Below are positions 36,727 to 46,444 of a stretch of DNA of 64,000 nt, one piece after another. A model generated the notes under the pieces. That model saw only the letters and a program-made list of their open reading frames with translations, was not told where the DNA came from and ran no database searches. Made by a program: the position numbers and the translations under genes. Origin of the DNA: an uncultured Bacteroidota bacterium (GTDB lineage Bacteria; Bacteroidota; Bacteroidia; Flavobacteriales; Flavobacteriaceae); the NCBI GenBank assembly GCA_902544085.1, contig CACCAP010000004.1, forward strand, positions 1 to 64,000. Direction: 5' to 3'. Numbering within the stretch: position 1 is the first letter of the stretch; each line of letters begins with the position of its first letter.

Positions 36727-37701
36727 ATGAAGACTATAGGAGTTTTAACATCTGGAGGTGATTCACCTGGTATGAATACAGCCCTGAGATCTATTGTTAG
36801 AACTTGTGCGCATTATAAAATCAAATGTGTTGGTATAGTTAGAGGATATTCCGGGCTCATAGAAGACAATACCAAAGTGCTTAATACAAGAAGTGTAAGA
36901 GGTATTATAAACAAAGGAGGTACATTTTTATATTCAGCAAGATGTGATGAGTTTATAGAGGCTTCAGGTAGAAAAAAAGCCTACAAAACATTAAAAAATA
37001 ATAATATTGATGGTTTAATTGTCATTGGAGGAGACGGCTCTTTCACTGGAGCTTTAAAACTTAAAGATGAATTCAATTTTCCCGTAATAGGAATACCAGG
37101 CACAATCGATAATGATATATTTGGAACATCACACACATTAGGGTATGATACTGCTTTGAATACCGTAATGGACGCTATCGACAAAATCAGGGATTCTGCT
37201 ATTTCACATGATAGATTATTTTTTGTTGAGGTAATGGGTAAAGATGCTGGCTACATTGCTATGAGATCTGGAATTGCTATTGGTGCCCAAGAAATTTTAA
37301 TACCTGAGGTTAACACCAAGATTAATGATCTGATAGATTCACTTAAAAATAGTAAGAAATCTGGAAAAACCTCTAGTATTATTGTAGTTGCCGAGGGATA
37401 TAAACCAGGTAAAAATGTATATCAAATAGCTGATGAAATTCAAGAGAAATTGCCTAATTATCAAGTACGAGTTTCTGTTTTGGGGCACATACAAAGAGGT
37501 GGAAGACCCAGCTGTTTTGATAGAGTTTTGGGAACAAAAATGGGTGTTAAGGCTGTTGAATTATTAAAAAATGCCAAAACAGGAATAATGGTTGGTACTC
37601 AGCATGGAAAAATTGTAACAGTTCCACTGAAAAAAGCTATCTCTGAAAAAACAAAAATTGATAAAGATTTGCTGAGAATCTCAAAAATAATGAACACTTA
37701 A
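36727..37701 (+). CDS. pfkA: ATP-dependent 6-phosphofructokinase
   Basis: A 324-residue glycolytic kinase making fructose 1,6-bisphosphate. Group A motifs are visible: LTSGGDSPGMNTALRSIVR (ATP loop), VIGGDGSFTGA, GIPGTIDNDIFGTSHTLGYDTA (catalytic Asp in TIDND), RLFFVEVMGKDAGYIA (MGRxxG variant) and VLGHIQRGGRPSCFDRVLG. The Gly in GGDGS favours ATP over pyrophosphate as donor. Followed 9 bases later by gap and then a sugar kinase, a glycolysis cluster. Confidence 0.95.
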   Translation: MKTIGVLTSGGDSPGMNTALRSIVRTCAHYKIKCVGIVRGYSGLIEDNTKVLNTRSVRGIINKGGTFLYSARCDEFIEASGRKKAYKTLKNNNIDGLIVIGGDGSFTGALKLKDEFNFPVIGIPGTIDNDIFGTSHTLGYDTALNTVMDAIDKIRDSAISHDRLFFVEVMGKDAGYIAMRSGIAIGAQEILIPEVNTKINDLIDSLKNSKKSGKTSSIIVVAEGYKPGKNVYQIADEIQEKLPNYQVRVSVLGHIQRGGRPSCFDRVLGTKMGVKAVELLKNAKTGIMVGTQHGKIVTVPLKKAISEKTKIDKDLLRISKIMNT

Positions 37702-37710
37702 ATATAAAGC

Positions 37711-38709
37711 ATGAAAAAAATTAAAATTGGAATAAATGGTTTTGGAAGAATTGGCAGAATGGTTCTAAGATCTGCTGTTACTAGGGGAGATGTTGAAGTT
37801 GTTGCTATAAATGATTTATTAGACATTAAACACCTTGCATATTTACTAAAATACGACTCGGTTCATGGCGTTTTTGATGCTAAAATATCACATGATGAAA
37901 ATCATCTATTTGTTAATGATCAAAAAATTATAATATCTGCACTAAGAAATCCCAATGAAATTTTATGGGATAGAAAAGGGGTTGATGTTGTTCTTGAATG
38001 TACAGGTCTTTTTACAACTTATGATACAGCTAAGCTTCACCTCGATGGAGGAGCACCTAAAGTTGTAATTTCAGCACCATCTAAAGATGCTCCAATGTTT
38101 GTCATGGGAGTTAACCACAATGAGGTTAAGAACTCTGATTTGATTATATCTAATGCTAGTTGTACAACAAATTGTTTGGCGCCACCAATTAAAGTATTAA
38201 ATGATAATTTTGGAGTTGAGGAAGCATTGATGACAACAGTGCATGCTGTCACTGCAACTCAATTTACCGTTGATGGTCCATCAAAAAAGGATTACAGAGG
38301 AGGAAGAAGCTCGCTGCTAAATATAATTCCTGCCTCTACCGGAGCTGCAAAAGCCGTAACAAAAGTTATACCATCTCTTGAGGGAAAAATAACTGGTATG
38401 GCATTCAGGGTACCAACTGCAAATGTTTCTGTTGTTGATTTAACTGTAAAGTTGTCAAAAGAAACCTCGTATGAAGAAATTATGAAAGTAATGAAAAATG
38501 CCTCTCAAAATGAGATGAAAAATATACTAGGTTTTACGGACGAGGACGTAGTTTCTCAAGATTTCATAGGTGACGCAAGAACGTCAATTGTTGATTCCAA
38601 AGCTGGTATTCAGCTAAATTCGAAATTTTATAAAATTATATGCTGGTATGATAATGAAGCAGGCTATTCAAATAAATTAATCGATCTTGCCATTCACTCA
38701 AATGGTTAA
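37711..38709 (+). CDS. gap: Glyceraldehyde-3-phosphate dehydrogenase, type I
   Basis: A 332-residue NAD-dependent enzyme. It carries the NAD-binding opening [16 protein letters not shown], the catalytic Cys151 in [12 protein letters not shown], the catalytic His in TVHAVTATQ, and the C-terminal [15 protein letters not shown]. Sequence after position 32 reads INDL, the Asp pattern expected for NAD rather than NADP use. It lies between pfkA and the BadF-type kinase, 8-9 bases from each. Confidence 0.96.
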   Translation: MKKIKIGINGFGRIGRMVLRSAVTRGDVEVVAINDLLDIKHLAYLLKYDSVHGVFDAKISHDENHLFVNDQKIIISALRNPNEILWDRKGVDVVLECTGLFTTYDTAKLHLDGGAPKVVISAPSKDAPMFVMGVNHNEVKNSDLIISNASCTTNCLAPPIKVLNDNFGVEEALMTTVHAVTATQFTVDGPSKKDYRGGRSSLLNIIPASTGAAKAVTKVIPSLEGKITGMAFRVPTANVSVVDLTVKLSKETSYEEIMKVMKNASQNEMKNILGFTDEDVVSQDFIGDARTSIVDSKAGIQLNSKFYKIICWYDNEAGYSNKLIDLAIHSNG

Positions 38710-38717
38710 TCTCTGAT

Positions 38718-39569
38718 ATGAAACTCATAGTTGATAGTGGTTCTACAAAAACTGATTGGATTGGTGTTGATGAAAATGATTCTAAAGTGTTTGAAACCCA
38801 AACACTTGGTCTAAACCCTCAAGTTTTAACAAGTAACATTATTAAGGAAAGAGTTATAAATAACTTTGAACTTTATCAAAGCAGAAAAAAAATTACTCAT
38901 TTATATTTTTATGGAGCTGGATGTGGAACTGAACCGCCTAGAATACTCATAAAAAAAGTTTTCGAGTCAATCTTTTCTAATGCATCCATTACTGTTAAAG
39001 AGGATACATATGCAGCTGTATACGCATGCTCAGATAAAGGTGAGAGGTCTATTGTTTCCATAATTGGTACAGGTTCTAATTGTACATATTTTGATGGTGA
39101 AAAAATTATTCAGAAGGTTACCTCCTTAGGTTATATATTAATGGATGATGCCAGTGGAAATTATTTTGGCAGACAACTAATAAGAGATTATTTTTTTGAA
39201 AAAATGCCCTCATCTGTCTCCAAAGAATTCTACAGAAAATACCGATTAGACGCTAGTGAGGTAAAAGATAGGCTTTACAAACAACCAAACCCAAACACAT
39301 ATCTTGCTAAATTTGCCAAGTTTATAATAGAAAATAAAGACTTAAACTACTGTAATAAATTAATTACAAAAGGATTTAATCTTTTTGTTAAAAATCAGAT
39401 TGAGCAATTTGACGACTGCAAACAAATCCCTCTTCATTTTGTTGGGTCAATCGGATTTTATTTAAAAGATGAGCTTGAGAAAGTTCTCAAAAAAAATAAC
39501 CTAAAATTGGGTAAGGTTTTGAAAAGACCAATTGAGGGGCTTGTTAATTACCACCTCAAAAATATCTAG
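38718..39569 (+). CDS. BadF/BadG-type ATPase, probable N-acetylglucosamine kinase
   Basis: A 283-residue ASKHA-fold kinase. The phosphate-1 loop LIVDSGSTKTDWIGVD, the connecting block FYGAGCGTEP, the phosphate-2 region SIIGTGSNCTYFDG, and the FVGSIGFYLKDEL segment all match the N-acetylglucosamine kinase-like BadF/BadG/BcrA/BcrD family of Bacteroidota. It probably phosphorylates amino sugars recovered from peptidoglycan, consistent with the amidase and GH3 hydrolase genes a few kilobases away and with a glycolysis operon. Its last 4 bases overlap the RidA gene on the other strand. Confidence 0.82.
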   Translation: MKLIVDSGSTKTDWIGVDENDSKVFETQTLGLNPQVLTSNIIKERVINNFELYQSRKKITHLYFYGAGCGTEPPRILIKKVFESIFSNASITVKEDTYAAVYACSDKGERSIVSIIGTGSNCTYFDGEKIIQKVTSLGYILMDDASGNYFGRQLIRDYFFEKMPSSVSKEFYRKYRLDASEVKDRLYKQPNPNTYLAKFAKFIIENKDLNYCNKLITKGFNLFVKNQIEQFDDCKQIPLHFVGSIGFYLKDELEKVLKKNNLKLGKVLKRPIEGLVNYHLKNI

Positions 39570-40012
39570 TTATTAAATACTGCAATCATATCGATCTCAA
39601 CATTCACCCCTAACGGTAGTCCACTAACCTCAATTGTTGTTCTTGCTGGTGGATTTGATTTAAAGTAAGAGCCATAGACATTGTTCACTGCTGAAAAATC
39701 GTTCATGTTTGTCAAATATATTTTTGTCCTAACAACATTATCGAACATTAAACCAGCCTCTTTTAAGATATTTTCGATATTTTTCATTATTTGGGTGGTT
39801 TCATCTTCAATATTACTTTTAATGATTGTATTCGATATTGGGTCAATTGCTACTTGACCAGAAATGTAAAGAGTATTGCCAGCTCTAACAGCTTGGCTGT
39901 AGGGACCCACAGGCTTTGGAGCATAATCACTATTTATAATTGTTTTCATATTTGTTTGTTGATATATAGACGGACCATATAAAATTAAAAAAATAAATAA
40001 AAATTTTTTCAT
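39566..40012 (-). CDS. RidA-family enamine/imine deaminase with a possible exported form
   Basis: The RidA core is complete: MKTIINSDYAPKPVGPYSQA, LYISGQVAIDP, the active-site Arg in VRTKIYLTNMNDF, and PPARTTIEVSGLPLGVNVEIDMIAV. RidA hydrolyses reactive enamines from PLP enzymes such as threonine dehydratase (one is encoded 13 kb away) and is normally cytosolic. The frame extends 21 codons upstream (MKKFLFIFLILYGPSIYQQTN), which reads as a signal-peptide-like leader, and that ATG lies 2 bases behind the lptD stop. If translation begins at the inner ATG (39949) the protein is a normal 127 residues. I give the long form because of the coupling to lptD; both starts are possible. Confidence 0.75.
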   Translation of the reverse strand: MKKFLFIFLILYGPSIYQQTNMKTIINSDYAPKPVGPYSQAVRAGNTLYISGQVAIDPISNTIIKSNIEDETTQIMKNIENILKEAGLMFDNVVRTKIYLTNMNDFSAVNNVYGSYFKSNPPARTTIEVSGLPLGVNVEIDMIAVFNN

Positions 40013-40014
40013 TA

Positions 40015-42606
40015 TTACAATCTTTTATCAGGCTCTCTTCTTTTGTCGTATTTAAGGTCACTAAGGAATCCTGACTTAATACCAATGAAAAAGTACCAAG
40101 ATTCTCTGTTACTGAACGGCACCCAGCTAAAATTCATTTTCCAGCTATCTAAATCTCGTTCAAATCTTAACTGAGTATAAGTAAATCCTTTGTTTTTAAA
40201 ATCATATCCTGATGAACCACCAACTTTCCATTTTTTTGAGAGCATAATATTTCCAGAGAACATTAATGAATTGTTTCCAATCCTTTTTTGTCCTCTGTTG
40301 TTCAAGTATGTTAATGAGTGTGCAAATCTAAAATCCCATTGTATCTTATTATTGTACTCAGCAGTATTTTCATTTTTCTCGTCATTTAGATCTTCATTAT
40401 CGAAAGTACTCCTGGATAGGTCGTCACTAGAACCAAATAAGTCATCGGCTCTTCCTCCACCAGTTAAGTTTTCAACATTATCTTTATTTGAACCCTCCCC
40501 TAAAGATTTACTATCAATAGAAAAAGACATATTTATGTTAGCACTTGTCATTCTAAATAATTTTCCATTTTTGATATTTAGCTTATCAATCCTGGCGCCT
40601 AACTCATTTATTTGATAGGGATCAAATGTTGCTCCTAGATTAATGTTTAATTTATTATTGAAAAGATTAGTTCCCCCAGTCATTCTAACAGGACTAAGTT
40701 TTAATGAATCAGCTGCTAAATTGTAACTTGTTGATAAGTTAAGGTTATTTAGAATTGTTATTTTTTTTGGTTCAGATGCTAAACTATCTTTTGACCTAAC
40801 CTTAGCTTCAAGATTATTGCTTATTTGCAAACCAATAGAACTTGAGTATGTTTTAGATGGTGAACCAAAAAAATTTTCTTCAAACCTTGTGTATTCTGCT
40901 GTATTTCCGTTAGCGTCAATAATGTATGTATCGTAGTATTCGTCAAAGCTTGGTCTTATACTATAATTAATTGATGGTCTAATTACGTGTCTTAAAGCTT
41001 CAATTTTCGATTCCTTTTTAAAGTTAAACAAACCATACACTGTTGTGCCTATACCCATTCCAAAGTTATATTGACCAAATCTATCAAAGCCTTTTATTTC
41101 TATCTTTTCATCTGAACTTTCTGTCTCTGGATCATAGTCGCTCCTTTGTAATGTAGATCCAGTCCATACTTCTTCATAGTTTCCACTCATACTTACACTG
41201 AGATGTTTCAAAAGTTTGAAATTTGTACTAACTGGAATTGTATGTCTCATTCCATATTTGGCATCATCAAACATTTCTTTTTTTAAGAAAAGAGAGTCTG
41301 TCGTTGTAATTCGATTTTCTCCCCTAAAATTATATTGCATGTTAATATTTTTTAAAATGCCTTTTTTCTGACTATTTCTTTTAACAAATGGATATATTCT
41401 TTCCATACTGCCTTGAAAAGTTGGCAAAACTAAGTTCACACTATTGGATCTTGTGTTTTGAGAGTGTGAAGCACTAATTGATATATTAACAGATGGATAT
41501 CCTCTGAATGTTTTTGAATAAGAGACAGATGAGTTTAAGGAATTATTAAGAAAATTGGGTGTATTTATTTGATTTAATGATTCTCTGAAATAATTGCTGC
41601 TACCCAAATTAACAGAAGCCGAAAATCTACTATTTGGGTTTGCTTTTGAATCTTGGGAATGTGACCATCTAAAATTATATATGTTTGATTTCGAATAACC
41701 AGGAAGACCTCTTTCACCATCAATCAAATTCTCAAAACGAATACTTAGTCTGCCATTATAACTATACCTCTTCCTGTAACTTGACTCAACCCTGAAGCCA
41801 TAACTTCCGTTGGTGTAGTAATCGCCTAAAAGAGTTAAATCAAAAAAGTCAGATGCTGCTATGTAGTAACCTCCGTTTTGAAAAAAGTATCCTCGTCTGT
41901 TGGTTTGTCCAATTGATGGAAATATAAAGCCCGAGTTCCTGTCTTTTGCTAATGGAAAATAACCAAATGGTAAAAAAATTGGTGTAGGAACATCATATAT
42001 ATATAGATTGCTAGGCCCTGCTATTATTTTATTATCAGGAATAAATTTACCTGTTCTAATTCTTATGTAATACTCAGGATCTTCAATATTTCTAGATGTT
42101 GTAACTTTAGCCTCTTTAATAAAATAAACTGAATCATTCTCTTTTTTTGTTGCTTCTGAAAATACATTCATTTCACTTTGTTTTGTTTTTGAATTCCAAA
42201 TCAAAGCTTTTTTGGTTTCAAAGTTATATCTGATTGAATCTGGATTTATTTCTTCACCAGCTTGTTTAAATACAGGACTTTGTACAAGATTTCCTACAGA
42301 ATCTTTTATTCTACCTGCAGAAACAATATTGGTTTCCCAATTGAATTGAATTATTCCTGACTGTAATTCAATATCAGTATAGTAAAGTTCAGCCCTATCA
42401 AAAAGAGTGATAATTTTATTTTTATTATCAACACTTACATATCCTTTAGCTTTTCTATCAACCTTATCAATTAATATTTTATTATTTTTTAATGTATCAA
42501 CAACAATTGAATCATTAATTTTTTCTTGAGCTATAACAAAACAGTTTGATAGGAATAGTACTAAGCTTATTAAAACACAGTTTTTATGTTTATTATTTAT
42601 ATACAA
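40015..42606 (-). CDS. lptD: LPS-assembly protein LptD-like outer-membrane protein
   Basis: An 863-residue outer-membrane protein with signal peptide (to about residue 26). The N-terminal OstA/jellyroll region (about 45-200) includes GYVSVDNKNKIITLFDRAELYYTDIELQSG. The LptD beta-barrel contains the hallmark block PTPIFLPFGYFPLAKDRNSGFIFPSIG and a series of Tyr/Ser-rich strands. It should insert lipopolysaccharide into the outer leaflet with LptE. It is divergent from the amidase gene (49 bases between starts) and followed by RidA at 2 bases. Fewer cysteines are seen than in the E. coli protein, whose disulfides are not general. Confidence 0.92.
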   Translation of the reverse strand: MYINNKHKNCVLISLVLFLSNCFVIAQEKINDSIVVDTLKNNKILIDKVDRKAKGYVSVDNKNKIITLFDRAELYYTDIELQSGIIQFNWETNIVSAGRIKDSVGNLVQSPVFKQAGEEINPDSIRYNFETKKALIWNSKTKQSEMNVFSEATKKENDSVYFIKEAKVTTSRNIEDPEYYIRIRTGKFIPDNKIIAGPSNLYIYDVPTPIFLPFGYFPLAKDRNSGFIFPSIGQTNRRGYFFQNGGYYIAASDFFDLTLLGDYYTNGSYGFRVESSYRKRYSYNGRLSIRFENLIDGERGLPGYSKSNIYNFRWSHSQDSKANPNSRFSASVNLGSSNYFRESLNQINTPNFLNNSLNSSVSYSKTFRGYPSVNISISASHSQNTRSNSVNLVLPTFQGSMERIYPFVKRNSQKKGILKNINMQYNFRGENRITTTDSLFLKKEMFDDAKYGMRHTIPVSTNFKLLKHLSVSMSGNYEEVWTGSTLQRSDYDPETESSDEKIEIKGFDRFGQYNFGMGIGTTVYGLFNFKKESKIEALRHVIRPSINYSIRPSFDEYYDTYIIDANGNTAEYTRFEENFFGSPSKTYSSSIGLQISNNLEAKVRSKDSLASEPKKITILNNLNLSTSYNLAADSLKLSPVRMTGGTNLFNNKLNINLGATFDPYQINELGARIDKLNIKNGKLFRMTSANINMSFSIDSKSLGEGSNKDNVENLTGGGRADDLFGSSDDLSRSTFDNEDLNDEKNENTAEYNNKIQWDFRFAHSLTYLNNRGQKRIGNNSLMFSGNIMLSKKWKVGGSSGYDFKNKGFTYTQLRFERDLDSWKMNFSWVPFSNRESWYFFIGIKSGFLSDLKYDKRREPDKRL

Positions 42607-42655
42607 ACCTTGTAAGATTTAACTAAATTAATGATAATTTTATTAGAGAAGTAAA

Positions 42656-43708
42656 ATGAATTTCTACAGATACTTTTGGATATTTTTATTATTGATAAAT
42701 TATACTCTTTTTTCTCAATCAATTGACTCTAATTTTACGCTTGTCATTGATCCTGGACATGGAGGAAAGGATCCAGGTAATACAGGAAATGGATATTTGG
42801 AAAAAAAAATCGCATTAAATATTGGACTTAAAATTGGGGAAAGATTAAAAAAATATAGAAATATAAGTGTTATTTACACTAGAAAAACTGATGTTTTTGT
42901 TGACTTACACAAACGCGCAAAAATAGCTAATGATGTTCAAGCTGATTTATTTATCTCAATTCACTGTGATGCACATACTTCTAATGCATATGGGGCTGGA
43001 ACTTTTGTTTTAGGACTTCACGCCAATGAGAGAAATTTTAAGATCGCTCAGAAAGAAAACTCTGTTATTTTTTTAGAGGATGATTATCAACAGAAGTATG
43101 AGGGTTTTGATCCAAATAATCCTGAATCTGTAATCAGCTTAGTCTTAATGCAGGAGGATTATCTTGACAAGAGTATAGTAGCTGCAAATTTTATTCAAAA
43201 ATCATTTGTCAATAGGCTTAAAAGAAGGGACAGGACAGTAAAACAAGCAGGGTTTTTAGTACTTAGAAATACTTTTATGCCTAGTGTTTTAGTTGAAACA
43301 GGTTTTTTGACTAATAAAAATGAAGGAAGTTATCTAAATTCAAACAAAGGGCAAAATGAGATGGCTGATGCAATTTCAGAGGCAATAATAAATTATTTTG
43401 ATGCATTAGATAATCCGCCCAAATCTTTTGAAAATTTAACTCAAATTGATAAGTACGAGTTTAAAATCCAAATCTCAGCATCAAAAAGACTATTACCGCT
43501 CAAGAGCTATAATTTCAATGGATTGACAAATCTGTCAGTCAGAAAAGTTGGAAGCATTTATAAATATTTTTTTGGATTAACAACTAACTACAACGAAGCT
43601 AAAAAATTGCTAAAAAAATCAAAAAGTTCTGGTTACAAGTCATCTTTTATTGTATTGGAAAAAAATGGAAAACCATATGATTTAGACAAATACCTAAATG
43701 AAATATGA
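42656..43708 (+). CDS. N-acetylmuramoyl-L-alanine amidase (Amidase_3) with C-terminal SPOR-like region
   Basis: A 350-residue exported zinc amidase that cuts the bond between MurNAc and the peptide stem. The zinc ligands are His35 (DPGHGGKDPG), Glu49 (GYLEKKI) and His103 (ISIHCDAH), and the catalytic Glu sits in VLVETGFLTN near residue 230. The segment with KENSVIFLEDDY resembles a regulatory insertion between the strands. The last 80 residues (YEFKIQISASKRLLPL, then GLTTNYNEAKKLLKKSKSSGY) resemble a SPOR domain, which binds denuded glycan at the division site. The leader ends near residue 20. Confidence 0.92.
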   Translation: MNFYRYFWIFLLLINYTLFSQSIDSNFTLVIDPGHGGKDPGNTGNGYLEKKIALNIGLKIGERLKKYRNISVIYTRKTDVFVDLHKRAKIANDVQADLFISIHCDAHTSNAYGAGTFVLGLHANERNFKIAQKENSVIFLEDDYQQKYEGFDPNNPESVISLVLMQEDYLDKSIVAANFIQKSFVNRLKRRDRTVKQAGFLVLRNTFMPSVLVETGFLTNKNEGSYLNSNKGQNEMADAISEAIINYFDALDNPPKSFENLTQIDKYEFKIQISASKRLLPLKSYNFNGLTNLSVRKVGSIYKYFFGLTTNYNEAKKLLKKSKSSGYKSSFIVLEKNGKPYDLDKYLNEI

Positions 43709-43734
43709 CATTAATTCATAAATTTGATTAATAG

Positions 43735-44661
43735 ATGAAATTATCACACGAAATCAAAACCGCACTTTTGGTCTTTTCTGGAATTTTTTTGTTCATAGTT
43801 ATGATCAATTACTTAAAATCAAATGATATTTTTGTTTCTGATAGATCATTTTTTGCGATCTATGACGATGTAGAGGGAGTATCAACTGGAACCCCTGTTA
43901 CTATTAGCGGATTTAATGTTGGAAGTGTTCAGAACATTTCATTTTATGGAGACGATGCTAAGTTATTGCTGAAATTTAGAGTTGAAAATGATTTTGAATT
44001 TTCTTCAAATAGTATTGCTCAAATTTATGAGACTGGATTGATTGGTGGTAAAGCATTGGCAATAATACCAGTTAATGGAAAAAACCTAGCCATAAGTGGA
44101 GATACTTTGCAATCTGATATTGCACCTGGTCTGACTGAGCTTGTAAATGATAAATTATCTCCGTTGCAAGAAAAAATAGAATCAATGGTTGTAAGTGCAG
44201 ATTCGCTTTTGATTGCAGTCAATTCTGTTTTTGATCTTGAAACCAAGCAAAACCTAACCTCGAGTATAAAAAACTTTTCAGCAACGATAGAAAGTGCTAA
44301 AAAAAGTGTAGATGTCCTCGAAGAGGTTCTGGGAAACAATGAAAATCGTCTAAACTCCATAATTGTAAATGCAGATCAGTCCCTCAAAAACTTTTCTAAC
44401 CTTTCAGAAAATTTTGATGAGCTTGACTTAGTTATCGAAAATTTATCAAAATCATCAACCAACATAAACAGCATCACAAGTGAAATTAAGTCAGGGAATG
44501 GCTTGGTTAATAAAGTTGTTTATGACGAAGTGTTTGTCGAGTCTTTGGATCAAATATCTTCAAATATTAATCTTCTATTAGAGGATTTGAGAATGAATCC
44601 AAAAAGATATGTTCATTTTTCTTTATTCGGAAAAAAAAATAAAACCTACTCTAAAGAATAG
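43735..44661 (+). CDS. MCE/MlaD-family lipid-transport protein
   Basis: A 308-residue protein with one N-terminal membrane anchor (TALLVFSGIFLFIVMINYL), then a single MCE domain at about residues 38-118 (FAIYDDVEGVSTGTPVTISGFNVGSV, then IYETGLIGGKALAIIPV). The C-terminal half is predicted coiled coil (NKLSPLQEKIESMVV, FSATIESAKKSVDVLEE). MlaD-type proteins form hexameric rings that shuttle phospholipid between the membranes, with an ABC transporter (MlaE/F) not seen here. It lies 26 bases behind the amidase, in the same envelope-gene run. Confidence 0.9.
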   Translation: MKLSHEIKTALLVFSGIFLFIVMINYLKSNDIFVSDRSFFAIYDDVEGVSTGTPVTISGFNVGSVQNISFYGDDAKLLLKFRVENDFEFSSNSIAQIYETGLIGGKALAIIPVNGKNLAISGDTLQSDIAPGLTELVNDKLSPLQEKIESMVVSADSLLIAVNSVFDLETKQNLTSSIKNFSATIESAKKSVDVLEEVLGNNENRLNSIIVNADQSLKNFSNLSENFDELDLVIENLSKSSTNINSITSEIKSGNGLVNKVVYDEVFVESLDQISSNINLLLEDLRMNPKRYVHFSLFGKKNKTYSKE

Positions 44662-44694
44662 ATAAAGAAAATAAACAATTAATTATATTTGTTT

Positions 44695-46008
44695 ATGCAA
44701 TTTTTGCCTAACCTTTTATTTGCTCTATTTTTTTTCTCTTCCATAATTTTTTTCTTAAAGAATTGTAAAAAAATATATCGTAATATCAATCTCGCAAGAC
44801 CAATTGACAGATTTGATAATAAAAAAGAAAGATTTTTTAAAATGTTAATGCTTGCCTTCGGTCAGTCAAAAATGTTAGACAAACCAGTTGTTGGTTTATT
44901 ACACTTAGTTGTTTATGTCGCTTTTGTTTTAATTAATATAGAGTTATTAGAAATTATTTTAGATGGCTTTACAGGAAAACACAGGATATTAGCTCCATAC
45001 CTTGGTAGTTTTTATAACTTCCTTATTGCATTTTTTGAAATATTAGCATTATTGGTAATTATTTCTGTTGTGATTTTTTGGATTAGACGAAATATTATAA
45101 AAATTAGAAGATTTGTTTCCAATGACCTTAAAGGATGGCCCAAAAGTGATGCGGACTATATTCTTTACATTGAATTAATGCTAATGATTCTTTTTCTCAA
45201 TATGAATGCTTCTGATTTAATTCTTCAAAATGCCCCATACTCTGAAATGTATAAGTCATACGGGTATTTTCCAATCAGTCAATTTTTTGTTCCCCTATAC
45301 AATGGTCTTTCATTAGAAACAATTTTTATTGTAGAAAGAGTTTCTTGGTGGATGCACATAATGGGTATTCTCTTTTTCTTGAATTATTTATATTATTCTA
45401 AACATTTACATATTTTACTTGCTTTTCCCAATACGTATTTTTCAAATCTAGATAATCCCGGGAAGTCAACTAATTTAAAATCAGTTTATAATGAGATAAA
45501 GTTAATGATTGATCCATCTTATAAAATTCCAGAAACCGAGTTAGAAAATGATATTAAGTTTGGAGCATCTGATATATTTGATTTAAACTGGTTTCAATTA
45601 TTGAATGCATATACATGTACTGAATGTGGCAGGTGTTCAAGTGAGTGTCCAGCAACTCAAACAGGTAAACTACTATCTCCTAGAAAAATAATGATGAAAA
45701 CAAGAGATAGGATTGAGGATGTTAGTAAAAATATTGATCAAAATAAGGAATTTGTAAGTGATGGTAGAACCCTTTTAAATGATTACATTACAAAAGAAGA
45801 AATATGGGCATGTACAACATGCAACGCATGCGTTGAATCTTGCCCAATAGGAATTGATCCATTATCCATAATTTTAGATATGAGAAGATATATGGTAATG
45901 GAAGAATCAACAGCATCTAATGAAATAAATGCTATGATGAATAATATAGAGAATAATGGTGCTCCATGGCCATTTAACAAACTTGATAGATTAAACTGGA
46001 GAAACTAA
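44695..46008 (+). CDS. Membrane (Fe-S)-binding protein, HdrC/GlpC-like
   Basis: A 437-residue protein. The N-terminal half has about five to six membrane segments. The C-terminal half holds two 4Fe-4S motifs, CTECGRCSSECP and CTTCNACVESCP, with the CxxCxxCxxxCP pattern. This arrangement matches a quinone-linked membrane electron-transfer subunit related to HdrC/NarI fusions of Bacteroidota. The HdrB-like protein two genes downstream is the likely partner. The donor and acceptor are not known. The start is set at ATG; a TTG two codons upstream is possible. Confidence 0.88.
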   Translation: MQFLPNLLFALFFFSSIIFFLKNCKKIYRNINLARPIDRFDNKKERFFKMLMLAFGQSKMLDKPVVGLLHLVVYVAFVLINIELLEIILDGFTGKHRILAPYLGSFYNFLIAFFEILALLVIISVVIFWIRRNIIKIRRFVSNDLKGWPKSDADYILYIELMLMILFLNMNASDLILQNAPYSEMYKSYGYFPISQFFVPLYNGLSLETIFIVERVSWWMHIMGILFFLNYLYYSKHLHILLAFPNTYFSNLDNPGKSTNLKSVYNEIKLMIDPSYKIPETELENDIKFGASDIFDLNWFQLLNAYTCTECGRCSSECPATQTGKLLSPRKIMMKTRDRIEDVSKNIDQNKEFVSDGRTLLNDYITKEEIWACTTCNACVESCPIGIDPLSIILDMRRYMVMEESTASNEINAMMNNIENNGAPWPFNKLDRLNWRN

Positions 46009-46015
46009 AAAAATT

Positions 46016-46441
46016 ATGAAAAATTTTCTTGAAGATAAGACCCAAGACGGTAAAAAAATAAGCCCTGTGTTACCAAAAGGTATTAAAAATTACTTAATAG
46101 ACATTGATGGTACCATCTGTGATGATATTCCTAATGAAGAACCAGAGAGAATGGAGACTGCTAAATTGTATCCAGATGCTCTCGAAACACTAAATAAATG
46201 GTACGATCAAGGACATGTAATTTACTTTTTTACATCCAGGACTGAGGAACATCGTGAAGTAACTGAAAAATGGCTTAATAAAAATGGATTTAAATACCAC
46301 GGTATGGTAATGGGTAAACCAAGAGGAGGAAATTACCATTGGATTGATAATCATTTAGTTAAAGCAACTCGTTATAACGGTAAGTTTACTGATTTGATTG
46401 AAAAAAGTTCAAAGATTCAAGTTTTTGATGACGAAAGTTAA
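46016..46441 (+). CDS. Small HAD-superfamily phosphatase-like protein
   Basis: A 141-residue cytosolic protein with HAD motif I (YLIDIDGTICDD: nucleophile and acid Asp), motif II in FFTSRTEEHREVTEKWL and a late GNYHWIDNHLVKATRY block; the two-step cap seen in larger HAD enzymes is missing. It resembles short LNS2/polynucleotide-kinase-phosphatase-like HAD members. It lies between two Fe-S protein genes with 7- and 3-base gaps, so all three are co-transcribed; whether it serves the electron-transfer complex is unknown. The substrate cannot be deduced. Confidence 0.78.
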   Translation: MKNFLEDKTQDGKKISPVLPKGIKNYLIDIDGTICDDIPNEEPERMETAKLYPDALETLNKWYDQGHVIYFFTSRTEEHREVTEKWLNKNGFKYHGMVMGKPRGGNYHWIDNHLVKATRYNGKFTDLIEKSSKIQVFDDES

Positions 46442-46444
46442 TCT

